The notes beneath the pieces are model-generated. The model saw only the letters and a list, made by a program, of their open reading frames with translations, was not told where the DNA came from and did not search any database. The translations under genes and the position numbers were made by a program. From assembly GCA_030524455.1 (NCBI GenBank), contig JAUNGT010000007.1, positions 26,163 through 90,162 on the forward strand: a DNA stretch of 64,000 bases, written 5' to 3'. The DNA is from Eubacteriales bacterium (GTDB lineage: Bacteria > Bacillota > Clostridia > Lachnospirales > Lachnospiraceae). Positions 28,087-36,948 of this stretch are shown here, piece after piece. The first letter of the stretch is position 1; each line of letters begins with the position of its first letter.

Positions 28087-28824
28087 ATGGAGGAGGTATC
28101 AGTATTGCTCAAAAGGGCCCAGGCGGGAGATGCGCGGGCCCGGGAAATACTGATCGAGGAAAACCTGGGGCTGGTTCACCACATTGTGAAGCGGTTTTCG
28201 GGGAGGGGATACGACGCGGAGGATCTGTTCCAGACCGGGACCATCGGCCTGATGAAGGCCATCGACCATTTTGACCTGCGCTATGAGGTAAAATTTTCCA
28301 CCTATGCCGTGCCGCTGATTCTGGGGGAAATCCGGCGGTTTCTGCGGGACGACGGCATGGTAAAGGTGAGCCGTTCCCTGAAGGAGGCGAATGTGAAGCT
28401 GCGGCAGGCCTCCGCGCAGATACAGGCGAGGGAGGGCCGGGAGCCCGGCCTGCAGGAGCTTTGCCATCTCACGGGAATCGATTACGAGGAGGCGGTGACG
28501 GCGGTGGCCGCCGCCGGGGAGGTGGAGTCCATTTATAAGCCTGTCTGCGAGGGGGACGGCAGGGAAATGCAGCTTTTGGACAAGGTGGCGGCCTGCCCGC
28601 AGGACGGTCAGTGGGAGGATACCGAGAAAAACCGGCTCCTGGACCGGATGCTGCTGTCACAGCTGTTGGAGGAGCTGCCGGAGAAGGACCGTCTCCTGAT
28701 CCGGCTGCGCTATTACGAGGACAAGACCCAGACCCAGATTGCCCGGCAGCTTGGCATCAGCCAGGTGCAGGTGAGCCGGCTGGAGAAAAAAATCCTGATC
28801 CGGATGCGGGAGAGGGTGGGCTAG
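28087..28824 (+). CDS. sigF: RNA polymerase sigma-F factor
   Basis: A 245-residue sigma-70-family factor of the sporulation type. Region 2 reads ENLGLVHHIVKRFSGRGYDAEDLFQTGTIGLMKAIDHFD, with YEVKFSTYAVPLILGEIRRFLRDDG, and region 4 has LPEKDRLLIRLRYYEDKTQTQIARQLGISQVQVSRLEKK. It directs early forespore transcription. Its position behind spoIIAA and spoIIAB makes the assignment to sigma-F, rather than sigma-G, firm. It shows that the organism is, or descends from, a spore former. Confidence 0.95.
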   Translation: MEEVSVLLKRAQAGDARAREILIEENLGLVHHIVKRFSGRGYDAEDLFQTGTIGLMKAIDHFDLRYEVKFSTYAVPLILGEIRRFLRDDGMVKVSRSLKEANVKLRQASAQIQAREGREPGLQELCHLTGIDYEEAVTAVAAAGEVESIYKPVCEGDGREMQLLDKVAACPQDGQWEDTEKNRLLDRMLLSQLLEELPEKDRLLIRLRYYEDKTQTQIARQLGISQVQVSRLEKKILIRMRERVG

Positions 28825-28837
28825 GTTTTTATTAGGC

Positions 28838-28866
28838 TTGCAAAGCGGGGCGCAAAACCGTATAAT
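28838..28866 (+). promoter_or_regulatory. Promoter of holA
   Basis: TTGCAA at 28838-28843, a 17-base spacer, and a perfect TATAAT at 28861-28866; the gene begins at 28896. Confidence 0.82.
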
Positions 28867-28895
28867 GAAAAGAAGAATCGCGAGGAGGGACCGCT

Positions 28896-29891
28896 TTGCA
28901 GCAGCTACAGGAAGACATCAAAAATAAGAGCTTTAAGCAGGTCTATCTTTTGTACGGGGAAGAGACTTATCTGAGGCTGCAGTACCGGGATAAGCTGAAA
29001 AATGCCCTGACGGACCCGCAGGATACCATGAACTTTCACTATTTCGAGGGAAAGGCGGCGGAGGTCCCGCAGCTCATCGACCTGGCCGAGACGCTGCCGT
29101 TTTTTGCCGACCGCAGGGTGATTGTGGTGGAGAACAGCGGCCTGTTTAAAAAATCTGCGGATCAGCTGGCCGATTACTTAAAAAGCATGGCGCCCAGCGC
29201 CTGCTTCGTGTTCGTGGAGACGGAGGTGGACAAGCGGGGGCGGCTGTTCAAGGCGGTAAAGGACGTGGGCCGGGCGGTGGAGTTTCCCCGGCAGAACGAG
29301 GCCACGCTGCAGAAGTGGATCCTGGTGCAGCTCAAAAAGGAAGGAAAGCGGATCACCCAGAATGATCTGCAGTATTTTCAGCAGCGCACCGGCACGGACA
29401 TGGAAAATATCAGCCGGGAGCTGGAAAAGCTGTTCTGTTATACGCTGGAGCGGGATGCGGTGACGCGGGAGGACATCGATGCGGTGTGCACCCGGCAGAT
29501 CGGCAACCAGATTTTCGATATGGTGGAGGCCATCGCTCTGCGGCGGCAGAAGCGGGCGCTGGAGCTGTACTACGATTTGCTGGCGTTAAAGGAGCCTCCC
29601 ATGCGGATTCTGTTTTTGATCGGACGTCAGTTCAACCTTCTTTTGCAGGTGAAGGAGCTTCGGCAAAAGGGGCTGGACGAGAAGCGGATCGCGGAAAAGA
29701 CCGGGCTGCACGGCTTTGTGGTGCGCAAGTACGTTTCCCAGGCGTCGCGCTTTTCCGGGGAGGAGCTGCGGGAGGCGCTGACGGCCTGCGCAGAGGCGGA
29801 CGAATCCGTCAAGACCGGGCGCATGGGCGATACGCTGAGCGTGGAGCTTTTGATTGTGACATACAGCAGAGAAAAGGAGAGACGGGCATGA
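28896..29891 (+). CDS. holA: DNA polymerase III subunit delta
   Basis: A 331-residue clamp-loader subunit that opens the beta clamp during loading. The N-terminal KQVYLLYGEETYLRLQYRDKLK and the C-terminal PPMRILFLIGRQFNLLLQVKELRQKG are typical of HolA, whose P-loop-like region lacks the lysine motif. It starts with TTG at 28896, supported by GAGGAGGG and by family N-termini; no ATG fits. It overlaps the next gene by ATGA. Confidence 0.92.
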   Translation: MQQLQEDIKNKSFKQVYLLYGEETYLRLQYRDKLKNALTDPQDTMNFHYFEGKAAEVPQLIDLAETLPFFADRRVIVVENSGLFKKSADQLADYLKSMAPSACFVFVETEVDKRGRLFKAVKDVGRAVEFPRQNEATLQKWILVQLKKEGKRITQNDLQYFQQRTGTDMENISRELEKLFCYTLERDAVTREDIDAVCTRQIGNQIFDMVEAIALRRQKRALELYYDLLALKEPPMRILFLIGRQFNLLLQVKELRQKGLDEKRIAEKTGLHGFVVRKYVSQASRFSGEELREALTACAEADESVKTGRMGDTLSVELLIVTYSREKERRA

Positions 29892-30355
29892 GCGGCGTAT
29901 GGATTATTCTGATTGTGATTTACAGTGTCGTGATGATTTCCAGGGCAAAGAGCAGGGCAGGCGGCAGCGGGAAAAAGCCGGGAGCCGCCGGGGGCGCTTC
30001 CGTGCGGGACAACGCCGGGAAAAGGAACGATGCCGCAAAGAGCGTTCCAGACAGAGCTGCGCAGGCGCGGCAGCAGACACCGCTGCGGCAGCAGGCACAG
30101 CATTCCGTCACGGATTACTTAAGGCAAAAGGCCAGCGCCGACGAGGCGGCCCATGCGGCGGCCGACCGGATGGATGAGGCGCGGCTGAGCCGGGAGACCG
30201 GGGGACGCACGGTGGGACGGCGCTACAGCAGCTGGGACAGTGTGCCCAAGGGCATGCGCGTGGTCAAATGCGGCTACTGCGGAGCGGAGAACCTGATCCC
30301 GGAGGGAGCCAGACGGAAAAACTGCACCTGCTATTTCTGCCGGGAAATCCTTTGA
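29888..30355 (+). CDS. Small membrane-anchored protein with C-terminal zinc ribbon
   Basis: A 155-residue protein with an N-terminal membrane helix (about residues 3-20, VWIILIVIYSVVMISR), a long basic, disordered-looking middle rich in Ala, Gln and Arg, and a C-terminal four-cysteine knuckle (KCGYCGAENLIP...CTCYFC). The start overlaps the holA stop (ATGA), so the two are coupled. No family is recognised. A peripheral role at the membrane is the most that can be inferred. Confidence 0.75.
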   Translation: MSGVWIILIVIYSVVMISRAKSRAGGSGKKPGAAGGASVRDNAGKRNDAAKSVPDRAAQARQQTPLRQQAQHSVTDYLRQKASADEAAHAAADRMDEARLSRETGGRTVGRRYSSWDSVPKGMRVVKCGYCGAENLIPEGARRKNCTCYFCREIL

Positions 30356-30391
30356 TTTCAAAACGCTTTTTCAAATATTTCCTGCTGTTTG

Positions 30392-30423
30392 GCGGCGCGC
30401 CGTTATCGTTTACGGCGCGCCGC
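30392..30423. other. GC-rich hairpin at the 3' end of the AraC-type gene
   Basis: GCGGCGCGCCGT and ACGGCGCGCCGC form a perfect 12-bp stem with an 8-base loop. It contains the AraC stop codon. There is no T run on either strand, so it may block transcription or protect RNA ends, but it is not a standard terminator. Confidence 0.55.
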
Positions 30424-31312
30424 ATTTGCGGTACTGCAGAGGGGAGATTCCCTTGTATTTCTGGAAGATTTTGGCAAAATAGCTGCTGTCGCTGAAGCCG
30501 CAGCGGTAGGCGATCTCCGTCACGGAGAGCTGCCCGGCGGACAAAAGCAGGCAGGCCTGCTCGATCCGGTAAAAATTCAGGTAGTCGATGGGCGTGCGGT
30601 GAATATAAGCCGCAAAAAAACGGCAGAAGTAGCGCGGCGACATGCCCGCAAGGCGGGCCAGCTGCGGGAGGGAGACCGGCTCCATGTAGTGGGCGTCGAT
30701 GTATTCCAAAACGGGACGCAGCTTTTCGGCGTGTCCTGCCCCGGGGCGGGCGGCGGGGGCGGAGGTTTTTTGGCAGCCGTCCCGGAGCAGCGCGCCGAAG
30801 AGGGAGAACAGCGCTCCGGCGACAAAAAGCTGCCAGCCCTCCTTTTGCCCGGCGGCGCTGTCAAAAAGCTGACGGGCGGCGGACAGGACGGCCGGATGGG
30901 AGTCCCCAAACAGCGGCAGGATGCGCACGTCGGGAGCAAGAAGGCCCTGCAGGCAGCGCCGGCAGCCCTCCGGGTGCATCAGCAGCGCCTGAGGATCAAA
31001 CACCGCGCATTCATAGACGCAGCCCGCAAGGGAGCCCTCGCCGGATGTGCAGCCTGCAGGGGCGTCCCCGCCGGACGCGCCGCCGTGGAGCACACCGGGG
31101 CTCACCAGCAAAAGCTGCCCCGGATAAACCTCATATTTTTCACCGTCCAGGTAGCTGTCAAAGCGGCCGGACAGGACGCGCAGCAGCTCCCATTCGCCGT
31201 GCCAGTGGAAGGCCATATTGTACCGGGGATGATCCGGCTCGATGTGATAGAAGGCAAAGGGAAAATCCGACGTTCCGTGGCGGATTTTTTCCTGCATATC
31301 CAGATAGTGCAT
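30410..31312 (-). CDS. AraC-family transcriptional regulator
   Basis: A 300-residue regulator. The N-terminal cupin-like sensing domain reads MAFHWHGEWELLRVLSG and GQLLLVSPGVLHGG. The C-terminal pair of helix-turn-helix motifs spans about residues 205-298 (VSLPQLARLAGMSPRYFCRFF; VTEIAYRCGFSDSSYFAKIFQKYKGISPLQYR). It is transcribed away from fucI-fucA and likely activates them in response to L-fucose or a related sugar. AGGAGG precedes the ATG. Repeat copy D occupies most of the shared upstream region. Confidence 0.9.
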   Translation of the reverse strand: MHYLDMQEKIRHGTSDFPFAFYHIEPDHPRYNMAFHWHGEWELLRVLSGRFDSYLDGEKYEVYPGQLLLVSPGVLHGGASGGDAPAGCTSGEGSLAGCVYECAVFDPQALLMHPEGCRRCLQGLLAPDVRILPLFGDSHPAVLSAARQLFDSAAGQKEGWQLFVAGALFSLFGALLRDGCQKTSAPAARPGAGHAEKLRPVLEYIDAHYMEPVSLPQLARLAGMSPRYFCRFFAAYIHRTPIDYLNFYRIEQACLLLSAGQLSVTEIAYRCGFSDSSYFAKIFQKYKGISPLQYRKCGAP

Positions 31313-31334
31313 CGGGTTCCTCCTGAAAAAGTGG

Positions 31335-31539
31335 TAACAGTTCAGCCCGCGCCATTCGCACAGACGAACTGGTTCGTCTTGCGCGCATAACGCGCTTTCC
31401 GCCGCTACGCGGCTACCTGTGGAATAAGGCGGAACGCCGTTTCCTGCTCATCATCGGGCGCTCCCTCATCCAGGGGAAACCGGCCAAAATTCGTGCGAGC
31501 ACGATTTTGTCCGGTTTCCCCTGGATGGCTGAACTGTTA
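31335..31539 (-). mobile_element. Structured TA-flanked element, family 1, copy D (205 bp)
   Basis: Full-length, in reverse orientation, with inverted ACAGTTCAGCC ends and TA on both sides. Hairpin 1 at 31467-31527 has perfect 17-bp arms (CATCCAGGGGAAACCGG with its complement) and the tip CGTGCGAGCACG. These arms are unlike those of copy B, while the remaining sequence is nearly identical. It sits between the AraC-type regulator and fucI. Confidence 0.87.
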
Positions 31540-31621
31540 AAGTGAATATCTTACTTTTTTTCTACTATTATAACACCGGAAAATCCGGCGGGAAAGTGGT
31601 ATCCTGAAAAGAAAAAAGACG

Positions 31622-31648
31622 GTTACTGGTCACGGAGTGAACAGTAAC
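31622..31648 (+). repeat. Short hairpin repeat, family 3, copy 2
   Basis: GTTACTG and CAGTAAC enclose TCAC-GGA-GTGA. It lies in the fucI leader, 9 bases before the GAGGAGG ribosome binding site. The 5' part of this interval (31540-31621) has TATTAT near 31566 but no clear -35. Confidence 0.7.
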
Positions 31649-31667
31649 AAAAGAGGAGGTATCTTTT

Positions 31668-33461
31668 ATGGGAGCAAACAGACTGGTCGGAGAGTATCCG
31701 GTGATCGGCATCCGCCCCACCATCGACGGGCGCAGAGGCTATCTGAAGGTGCGGGAATCCCTGGAGGAGCAGACCATGGGGATGGCCCGGTCGGCGGCGC
31801 GGCTTTTTGAGGAGAACCTGCGCTATTCCAACGGCGAGCCGGTGAAGGTGGTCATTGCGGACACCACCATCGGCCGCGTGGGGGAGACGGCGGCCTGTGC
31901 GGATAAGTTCCGGCGGGAGGGCGTGTCGATTACGCTGACGGTGACTCCCTGCTGGTGCTACGGCGCGGAGACGATGGATATGGATCCGATGACAATCAAG
32001 GGCGTCTGGGGCTTTAACGGCACGGAGCGTCCCGGCGCGGTATATCTGGCGTCCGTGCTGGCGACCCACGCGCAGAAGGGGCTTCCGGCCTTCGGCATTT
32101 ACGGGCATGATGTGCAGGAGGCGGACAGTCGGGAGATTCCGGAGGATGTGAGGGAAAAGCTTTTGCGCTTCGGGCGCGCGGCGGTGGCGGCGGCCACCAT
32201 GCGGGGCAAATCCTATCTGCAGATCGGCTCGATCTGTATGGGAATCGGCGGCTCCATCATCGATCCGGCCTTCATCGAGGAATATCTTGGAATGCGGGTG
32301 GAGTCCGTGGACGAGGTGGAGCTGATCCGCCGGATGACGGAGGGGATCTACGACCGGCAGGAATATGAGCGGGCGCTGGCCTGGGTGAAGAAAAACTGCA
32401 GGGAGGGCTTTGACAAGAATCCGCCCGAGGTACAAAAGAGCGCGGAGCAGAAGGAGAAGGACTGGGAGTTCCTGGTCAAAATGATGTGCATCATCAAGGA
32501 CCTGATGAACGGAAATCCGAATCTCCCCGAGGGCTGTGAGGAGGAGAAGGTGGGACACAACGCCATCGCGGCGGGCTTCCAGGGACAGCGGCAGTGGACG
32601 GATTTTTATCCCAACTGCGATTTCCCGGAGGCGATGCTCAATACCTCCTTTGACTGGGACGGGGCGCGCGAGCCTTACATTCTGGCGACGGAGAACGATG
32701 TGTTAAACGGTCTGGGAATGCTGTTTATGAAGCTTCTGACCAACCGGGCGCAGATTTTTGCGGATGTGCGCACCTACTGGAGCCCGGAGGCGGTGCGGCA
32801 GGCGACCGGCTATGACCTGGAGGGAAAGGCGCTGGAGGCGGGCGGCTTTATCCATCTGATCAACTCCGGCGCGGCCTGCCTGGACGCCTGCGGACAGGCG
32901 AAGGATGCGGACGGCAACGGCGTGATGAAGCCCTGGTATGAGGTGACGCAGGAGGATCAGAAGGCGATCCTTGAGGCCACCACCTGGAACGCGGCGGATT
33001 TTGGCTATTTCAGGGGCGGCGGCTTTTCCTCCCGCTTTTTGACGGAGGCAGAGATGCCGGTGACGATGATGCGTCTGAATCTGGTCAAGGGGCTGGGGCC
33101 TGTGGTGCAGATCGCGGAGGGCTGGACGGTGAAGCTGCCGGAGCAGGTTTCCGACAAGCTCTGGAAGCGTACCGACTACACCTGGCCCTGCACCTGGTTT
33201 GCGCCCCGGACAACCGGACAGGGCGCCTTCACCACCGCCTATGATGTGATGAACAACTGGGGCGCCAACCACGGAGCCATCAGCTACGGCCATATCGGAG
33301 CGGATATCATCACCCTTTGCTCCATGCTGCGGATTCCGGTGAGCATGCACAACGTGCCGGAGGAAAAGATTTTCCGCCCGGCGGCCTGGAACGCCTTCGG
33401 TATGGATAAGGAGGGACAGGACTACAGGGCCTGCGCGGCCTTCGGTCCGATGTACGGTTAA
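31668..33461 (+). CDS. fucI: L-fucose isomerase
   Basis: A 597-residue cytoplasmic isomerase converting L-fucose to L-fuculose, with Mn2+ as cofactor. The N-terminal [29 protein letters not shown] and [10 protein letters not shown] are family hallmarks, as are the C-terminal metal-site segments ATENDV and [17 protein letters not shown]. The length is normal. GAGGAGG lies 8 bases before the ATG. It is followed by fucA after 32 bases. No L-fuculokinase is encoded next to them. Confidence 0.95.
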   Translation: MGANRLVGEYPVIGIRPTIDGRRGYLKVRESLEEQTMGMARSAARLFEENLRYSNGEPVKVVIADTTIGRVGETAACADKFRREGVSITLTVTPCWCYGAETMDMDPMTIKGVWGFNGTERPGAVYLASVLATHAQKGLPAFGIYGHDVQEADSREIPEDVREKLLRFGRAAVAAATMRGKSYLQIGSICMGIGGSIIDPAFIEEYLGMRVESVDEVELIRRMTEGIYDRQEYERALAWVKKNCREGFDKNPPEVQKSAEQKEKDWEFLVKMMCIIKDLMNGNPNLPEGCEEEKVGHNAIAAGFQGQRQWTDFYPNCDFPEAMLNTSFDWDGAREPYILATENDVLNGLGMLFMKLLTNRAQIFADVRTYWSPEAVRQATGYDLEGKALEAGGFIHLINSGAACLDACGQAKDADGNGVMKPWYEVTQEDQKAILEATTWNAADFGYFRGGGFSSRFLTEAEMPVTMMRLNLVKGLGPVVQIAEGWTVKLPEQVSDKLWKRTDYTWPCTWFAPRTTGQGAFTTAYDVMNNWGANHGAISYGHIGADIITLCSMLRIPVSMHNVPEEKIFRPAAWNAFGMDKEGQDYRACAAFGPMYG

Positions 33462-33493
33462 AGAAAAGCTTTTCGGAAAGGAAGAAGTGCTTT

Positions 33494-34189
33494 ATGGGAA
33501 TGAAGGAGACAGAGATCAGGGAGCAGATCTGCGAGATCTGCCGCAATATGTGGACGCTGGGCTGGGTGGCGGCCAACGACGGGAACGTTTCGGCGCGGGT
33601 GTCCGAAAACGTGTACCTGGCGACGCCCACCGGCGTCAGCAAAAGGCTCGTTACCCCCGATATGCTGGTGCTGATTGACGGGGCGGGAAAGGTGCTGGAG
33701 GCAAAGGAGGGGTGCCGCCCTTCCTCGGAAATTAAGATGCATCTGCGCTGCTACCGGGAGCGGGAGGACGTGGGAGGCGTGGTGCACGCGCATCCGCCCA
33801 CCGCGACGGGCTTTGCGGTGGCCAACCGTGCGCTGGACGATTATTCCATGATCGAGACGGTGCTTACCCTGGGCTCCGTCCCGGTGACGCCCTACGGGAC
33901 GCCCTCCACGGAGGAGGTGCCGGATTCCATCGCGCCTTATTTGCAGGAGCATGACGCCGTCCTTTTGGGCAACCACGGAGCGCTGACCGTCGGGGACAGC
34001 GCCCTGACCGCCTATTATCGGATGGAGACGCTGGAGCTGTTTGCAAAGATCAGCTTAAACGCGCATCTTCTGGGCGGCGCAAGGGAGCTCTCCCGGGAAA
34101 ATATCGACCGGCTGATCTCCATGCGCAAGGGCTATGGCATCACGGGGCGGCATCCGGGCTATAAGAAGTATCCGGAAGGGGATCGCTAA
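33494..34189 (+). CDS. fucA: L-fuculose-phosphate aldolase
   Basis: A 231-residue class II aldolase that splits L-fuculose 1-phosphate to dihydroxyacetone phosphate and L-lactaldehyde. The zinc ligands are His in HAHPPTA and in GNHGALTVG, the phosphate-binding segment is NDGNVSAR, and the catalytic Glu lies near CRPSSEIKMH. The end overlaps the convergent CYTH gene by 4 bases. Two starts are possible (33494 and 33500); the first is used. The pathway still needs a kinase encoded elsewhere. Confidence 0.92.
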   Translation: MGMKETEIREQICEICRNMWTLGWVAANDGNVSARVSENVYLATPTGVSKRLVTPDMLVLIDGAGKVLEAKEGCRPSSEIKMHLRCYREREDVGGVVHAHPPTATGFAVANRALDDYSMIETVLTLGSVPVTPYGTPSTEEVPDSIAPYLQEHDAVLLGNHGALTVGDSALTAYYRMETLELFAKISLNAHLLGGARELSRENIDRLISMRKGYGITGRHPGYKKYPEGDR

Positions 34190-34641
34190 AAGGTTCGCTT
34201 ACTCAAATTTGAGTTGTGGTACGCCGGATCCCGGGTCACATCCCGGTCGAACCATTCCGGAGGGACAAAGGCGTTCGCCTCCTCCACAGAGGAAAATTCA
34301 ACCTCCGCGATGACAAGCGGCGCAAAGGGCGCGGCAAAGATATCCAGCTCGATGGTGTAGGGGCCAAAGGGGATCCGGTAGCGCCTTTTGGCGATGCGCA
34401 CGCCGTCCGCCTTGGGCAGCAGGTGCTCGTAGGAGGCCCGGTTTAAGGGGAGATTGTACTCCTCCCGGGCCATCAGCCCCCTGCCCTTGTAGGTCAGGTA
34501 ATAATCCTCATCCTCCCTGCGGATGCGCAGGACGGGATCCGTGTTCAGATAAGCCTGCTCGATGATGCGGGAGGGGTAGCTCTCCAGGCGGTCGGGCAGC
34601 TTTTTGACGGTAAATTTCCGTTCGATTTCCATGGGGGTCAT
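34186..34641 (-). CDS. CYTH domain phosphohydrolase
   Basis: A 151-residue protein with the EIERKF motif at residues 5-10 that defines the CYTH/triphosphate tunnel fold. Alternating basic and acidic strands follow (LRIRREDEDYYLTYKGRG; YRIPFGPYTIELDIF; VIAEVEFSS). Family members hydrolyse triphosphate substrates such as inorganic tripolyphosphate or thiamine triphosphate, and some are adenylate cyclases. The ATG at 34641 has AAAGGAG upstream; an upstream TTG reading is rejected. Its tail overlaps fucA by 4 bases, tail to tail. Confidence 0.85.
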   Translation of the reverse strand: MTPMEIERKFTVKKLPDRLESYPSRIIEQAYLNTDPVLRIRREDEDYYLTYKGRGLMAREEYNLPLNRASYEHLLPKADGVRIAKRRYRIPFGPYTIELDIFAAPFAPLVIAEVEFSSVEEANAFVPPEWFDRDVTRDPAYHNSNLSKRTF

Positions 34642-34722
34642 GGCGGTCTCCTTTCTGTTGACTGGGAAAAGAATAGCACAGCCGGGGGGAAAAAACAATT
34701 GCAACAGTTCGGCAAAATTTTC

Positions 34723-34751
34723 TTGACAAATCGCTGTACGGTCTGTATACT
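34723..34751 (+). promoter_or_regulatory. Promoter of yceD-rpmF
   Basis: TTGACA at 34723-34728, a 17-base spacer, and TATACT at 34746-34751. Confidence 0.85.
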
Positions 34752-34806
34752 CTTATGAGTATGGACGAAGTCCGGTTGGATTTTGTCTTGTCATCAGGAG
34801 TATACT

Positions 34807-35331
34807 ATGTTGGTGAATATGACAGATGTTTTTACATCCGAAGGCAGAACAGTGGAGAGGGAGATTGCGTTTTCGTGTGAGGAGTTTGTCCATGAAGGCG
34901 GACGTTTCCCGGTGAAGGAGAGCGGACCGGTTTTCTTAAAGCTGACCAATACCGCGCCCGGCAAGGCGCTGGCGGAGGCTCAGGTAAAGCTGGCTCTGGC
35001 GATCCCGTGTGACCGCTGCCTGAAGGAAGTGGAGTATCCCTTCGAGCTCTCAATTGCCAGAGAGGTCGTTTCGCCGGATCAGGCCGGGCCTGAGGAGGCG
35101 GAGGAGCAGGAAGCTTTCATGGAAGGTTATATGCTCAACGTAGATCGCTTGATCGATGATGAAATTACGACAAGCTGGCCTATGAAGGTGTTGTGCAGAC
35201 CAGACTGCAAGGGACTGTGTCCTGTCTGCGGGAAGGATTTGAACACGGGAGCATGCGGCTGCGATACTTTTGTTCCCGATCCGAGGATGGCGGCAATTAT
35301 GGATGTCTTTAACGCGAATAAGGAGGTGTAA
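34807..35331 (+). CDS. YceD (DUF177) family protein
   Basis: A 174-residue protein of the YceD/DUF177 family, which is almost always encoded before rpmF and is linked to 23S rRNA or large-subunit maturation. IPCDRCLKEVEYPFEL is the central motif, and CRPDCKGLCPVCGKDLNTGACGC a cysteine-rich, metal-site-like C-terminus. The ATG with CAGGAG six bases upstream is chosen. rpmF begins 2 bases after the stop. Its exact function in Clostridia is not established. Confidence 0.88.
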   Translation: MLVNMTDVFTSEGRTVEREIAFSCEEFVHEGGRFPVKESGPVFLKLTNTAPGKALAEAQVKLALAIPCDRCLKEVEYPFELSIAREVVSPDQAGPEEAEEQEAFMEGYMLNVDRLIDDEITTSWPMKVLCRPDCKGLCPVCGKDLNTGACGCDTFVPDPRMAAIMDVFNANKEV

Positions 35332-35333
35332 CG

Positions 35334-35516
35334 ATGTCTATCTGTCCTAAGAATAAGTCTTCCAAGTCCAGAAGAGACAAGAGACGGGCGAATTGGAAAA
35401 TGAGCGCACCCACTCTGGTGAAATGCAGCAAATGCGGCGCACTGATGATGCCTCACAGAGTCTGCAAGGCCTGCGGTTCTTACAACAAGCGCGAAATCGT
35501 TAAGGTTGAGGCCTGA
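35334..35516 (+). CDS. rpmF: 50S ribosomal protein L32
   Basis: A 60-residue ribosomal protein. The N-terminal SICPKNKSSKSRRDKRRANWK is basic and the C-terminal zinc knuckle has CSKCGALMMPHRVCKACG. The length and the position after yceD are standard. A terminator follows, so plsX has its own promoter. Confidence 0.97.
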   Translation: MSICPKNKSSKSRRDKRRANWKMSAPTLVKCSKCGALMMPHRVCKACGSYNKREIVKVEA

Positions 35517-35564
35517 ATCAAATAGCTCACAGGAAAAACGGAAAACAGTCAGTTTTCAGGGAAT

Positions 35565-35593
35565 GGCGTGGCCTTTGGTCACGCCGTTTTTTT
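35565..35593 (+). terminator. Terminator after rpmF
   Basis: GGCGTGGCC pairs with GGTCACGCC (one G-T pair), TTT loop, then seven T residues. Confidence 0.85.
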
Positions 35594-35603
35594 GACAATT
35601 TTT

Positions 35604-35632
35604 TTGACTTTTTCCCAATCTTCTAGTATAGT
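35604..35632 (+). promoter_or_regulatory. Promoter of plsX
   Basis: TTGACT at 35604-35609, a 17-base spacer, and TATAGT at 35627-35632. Transcription should start near 35640, which leaves no room for a ribosome site before the ATG at 35649 and favours the GTG at 35679. Confidence 0.75.
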
Positions 35633-35678
35633 TAAATATAGTTTGCGAATGGAGACAGAAAGGACGGGTGACATCAAA

Positions 35679-36734
35679 GTGGCAGAAACGGTAAGGGTGG
35701 CGGTGGACGCCATGGGCGGCGATAACGCGCCGTCCGAGATGATAAAGGGCGCTCTTGAGGCCGTGCAGGCGGATGGGCGCGTACAGGTTTATCTGGTGGG
35801 ACGTAAGGAGGCGGTCGAGAAGGAGCTGTCCGGCAGGGAATATCCGGCGGACCGGGTGAAGGTCGTTCCCGCGTCGGAGGTGATTGAGACGGCGGAGCCG
35901 CCGGTCAACGCGATCCGGGGCAAGAAGGATTCCTCCATTGTAAAAGGGCTTGGCCTGGTGAAGGCGGGCGAGTGCGACGCCTTTGTGTCCGCCGGCTCCA
36001 CGGGCGCAGTGCTGGTGGGAGGCCAGGTGCTGGTGGGCCGGGCAAAGGGAGTGGAGCGGCCGCCTCTGGCGCCCCTGATCCCGACGGAGAAGGGCTGCTC
36101 TTTGCTGATCGACTGCGGGGCGAACGTGGACGCGCGCCCCTCTCATCTGGTGCAGTTTGCGCGCATGGGCTCGATTTATATGGAGAACGTGATGGGCGTG
36201 AAAAATCCCCGGGTGGGCATCGTCAATATCGGGGCGGAGGAGGAGAAGGGCAACGCTCTGGTGAAGGAAACCTTTCCTTTATTAAAAGAGTGCCGGGACA
36301 TTAACTTTATCGGCAGCATCGAGGCCAGGGATATCCCGGCGGGGGCGGCGGACGTGATCGTCTGCGAGGCCTTTGTGGGAAACGTGATTTTAAAGCTTTA
36401 TGAGGGCGTGGGAGCGACGCTGATCAAAAAGGTGAAGGCCGGTATGATGACCTCGCTGCGCTCCAAGATAGGCGCGCTTTTGGTAAAGCCCGCCTTAAAG
36501 CAGACGCTCAAGGCCTTTGATCTGGAGGAGTACGGCGGCGCGCCGCTTCTTGGCTTAAAGGGGCTTGTGGTGAAGACCCACGGCAGCTCCAAGGCCGTGG
36601 AAATCAAAAATACGATTTTGCAGTGCGTAACATTCAAGGAACAGGACATCATCGGGAAGATTACGGCAAGCATTGCCACAGCGGCAGCAAATGCAAAGGA
36701 AGAGGGAAAAGCAGATGGAGCTGGAAAAGCTTAA
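35679..36734 (+). CDS. plsX: Phosphate acyltransferase PlsX
   Basis: A 351-residue enzyme that makes acyl-phosphate from acyl-ACP for phospholipid synthesis at the membrane surface. The N-terminal VRVAVDAMGGDNAPSEMIKGALEA, GSTGAVLVGG, INIGAEEEKGN-like VNIGAEEEKGN and EARDIPAGAADVIVCEAFVGNVILKLYEG are family hallmarks. The GTG start is chosen because AAAGGACGGG lies upstream and the promoter is so close; the ATG at 35649 is the alternative. It overlaps acpP by 20 bases. fabD and fabG, often found between plsX and acpP, are absent. Confidence 0.94.
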   Translation: MAETVRVAVDAMGGDNAPSEMIKGALEAVQADGRVQVYLVGRKEAVEKELSGREYPADRVKVVPASEVIETAEPPVNAIRGKKDSSIVKGLGLVKAGECDAFVSAGSTGAVLVGGQVLVGRAKGVERPPLAPLIPTEKGCSLLIDCGANVDARPSHLVQFARMGSIYMENVMGVKNPRVGIVNIGAEEEKGNALVKETFPLLKECRDINFIGSIEARDIPAGAADVIVCEAFVGNVILKLYEGVGATLIKKVKAGMMTSLRSKIGALLVKPALKQTLKAFDLEEYGGAPLLGLKGLVVKTHGSSKAVEIKNTILQCVTFKEQDIIGKITASIATAAANAKEEGKADGAGKA

Positions 36735-36948
36735 GGAAATCATCGCGGAGGTGTTGAGCGTGGATCCCAGGGAGGTGGGGGAGGACACCTCCTTTGTGGA
36801 GGATCTGTGCGCGGATTCCCTGGATGTTTATCAGATTGTCATGGGAATCGAGGAGACATTTGATATTGAGATCCCGGCCGAGAAGGCGGAACGGATCCGG
36901 ACGGTGGGCGAGGCCGCCGAGCTGATCAAGAGGACGAAGGACGAATGA
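36715..36948 (+). CDS. acpP: Acyl carrier protein
   Basis: A 77-residue acidic carrier protein. DSLD near residue 34-37 holds the serine (Ser35) that receives the phosphopantetheine arm; the family usually has the same DSL core. It starts inside plsX, with AGAGGG upstream of the ATG, and its stop overlaps the rnc start (ATGATG region). Being next to plsX it is the likely acyl donor for that enzyme. Another ACP may exist elsewhere. Confidence 0.93.
   Translation: MELEKLKEIIAEVLSVDPREVGEDTSFVEDLCADSLDVYQIVMGIEETFDIEIPAEKAERIRTVGEAAELIKRTKDE

Noticed and set aside
30392..30423. Intrinsic terminator for the AraC-type gene
   Set aside because: The stem is strong, but there is no T tract on the minus strand; kept only as a hairpin.
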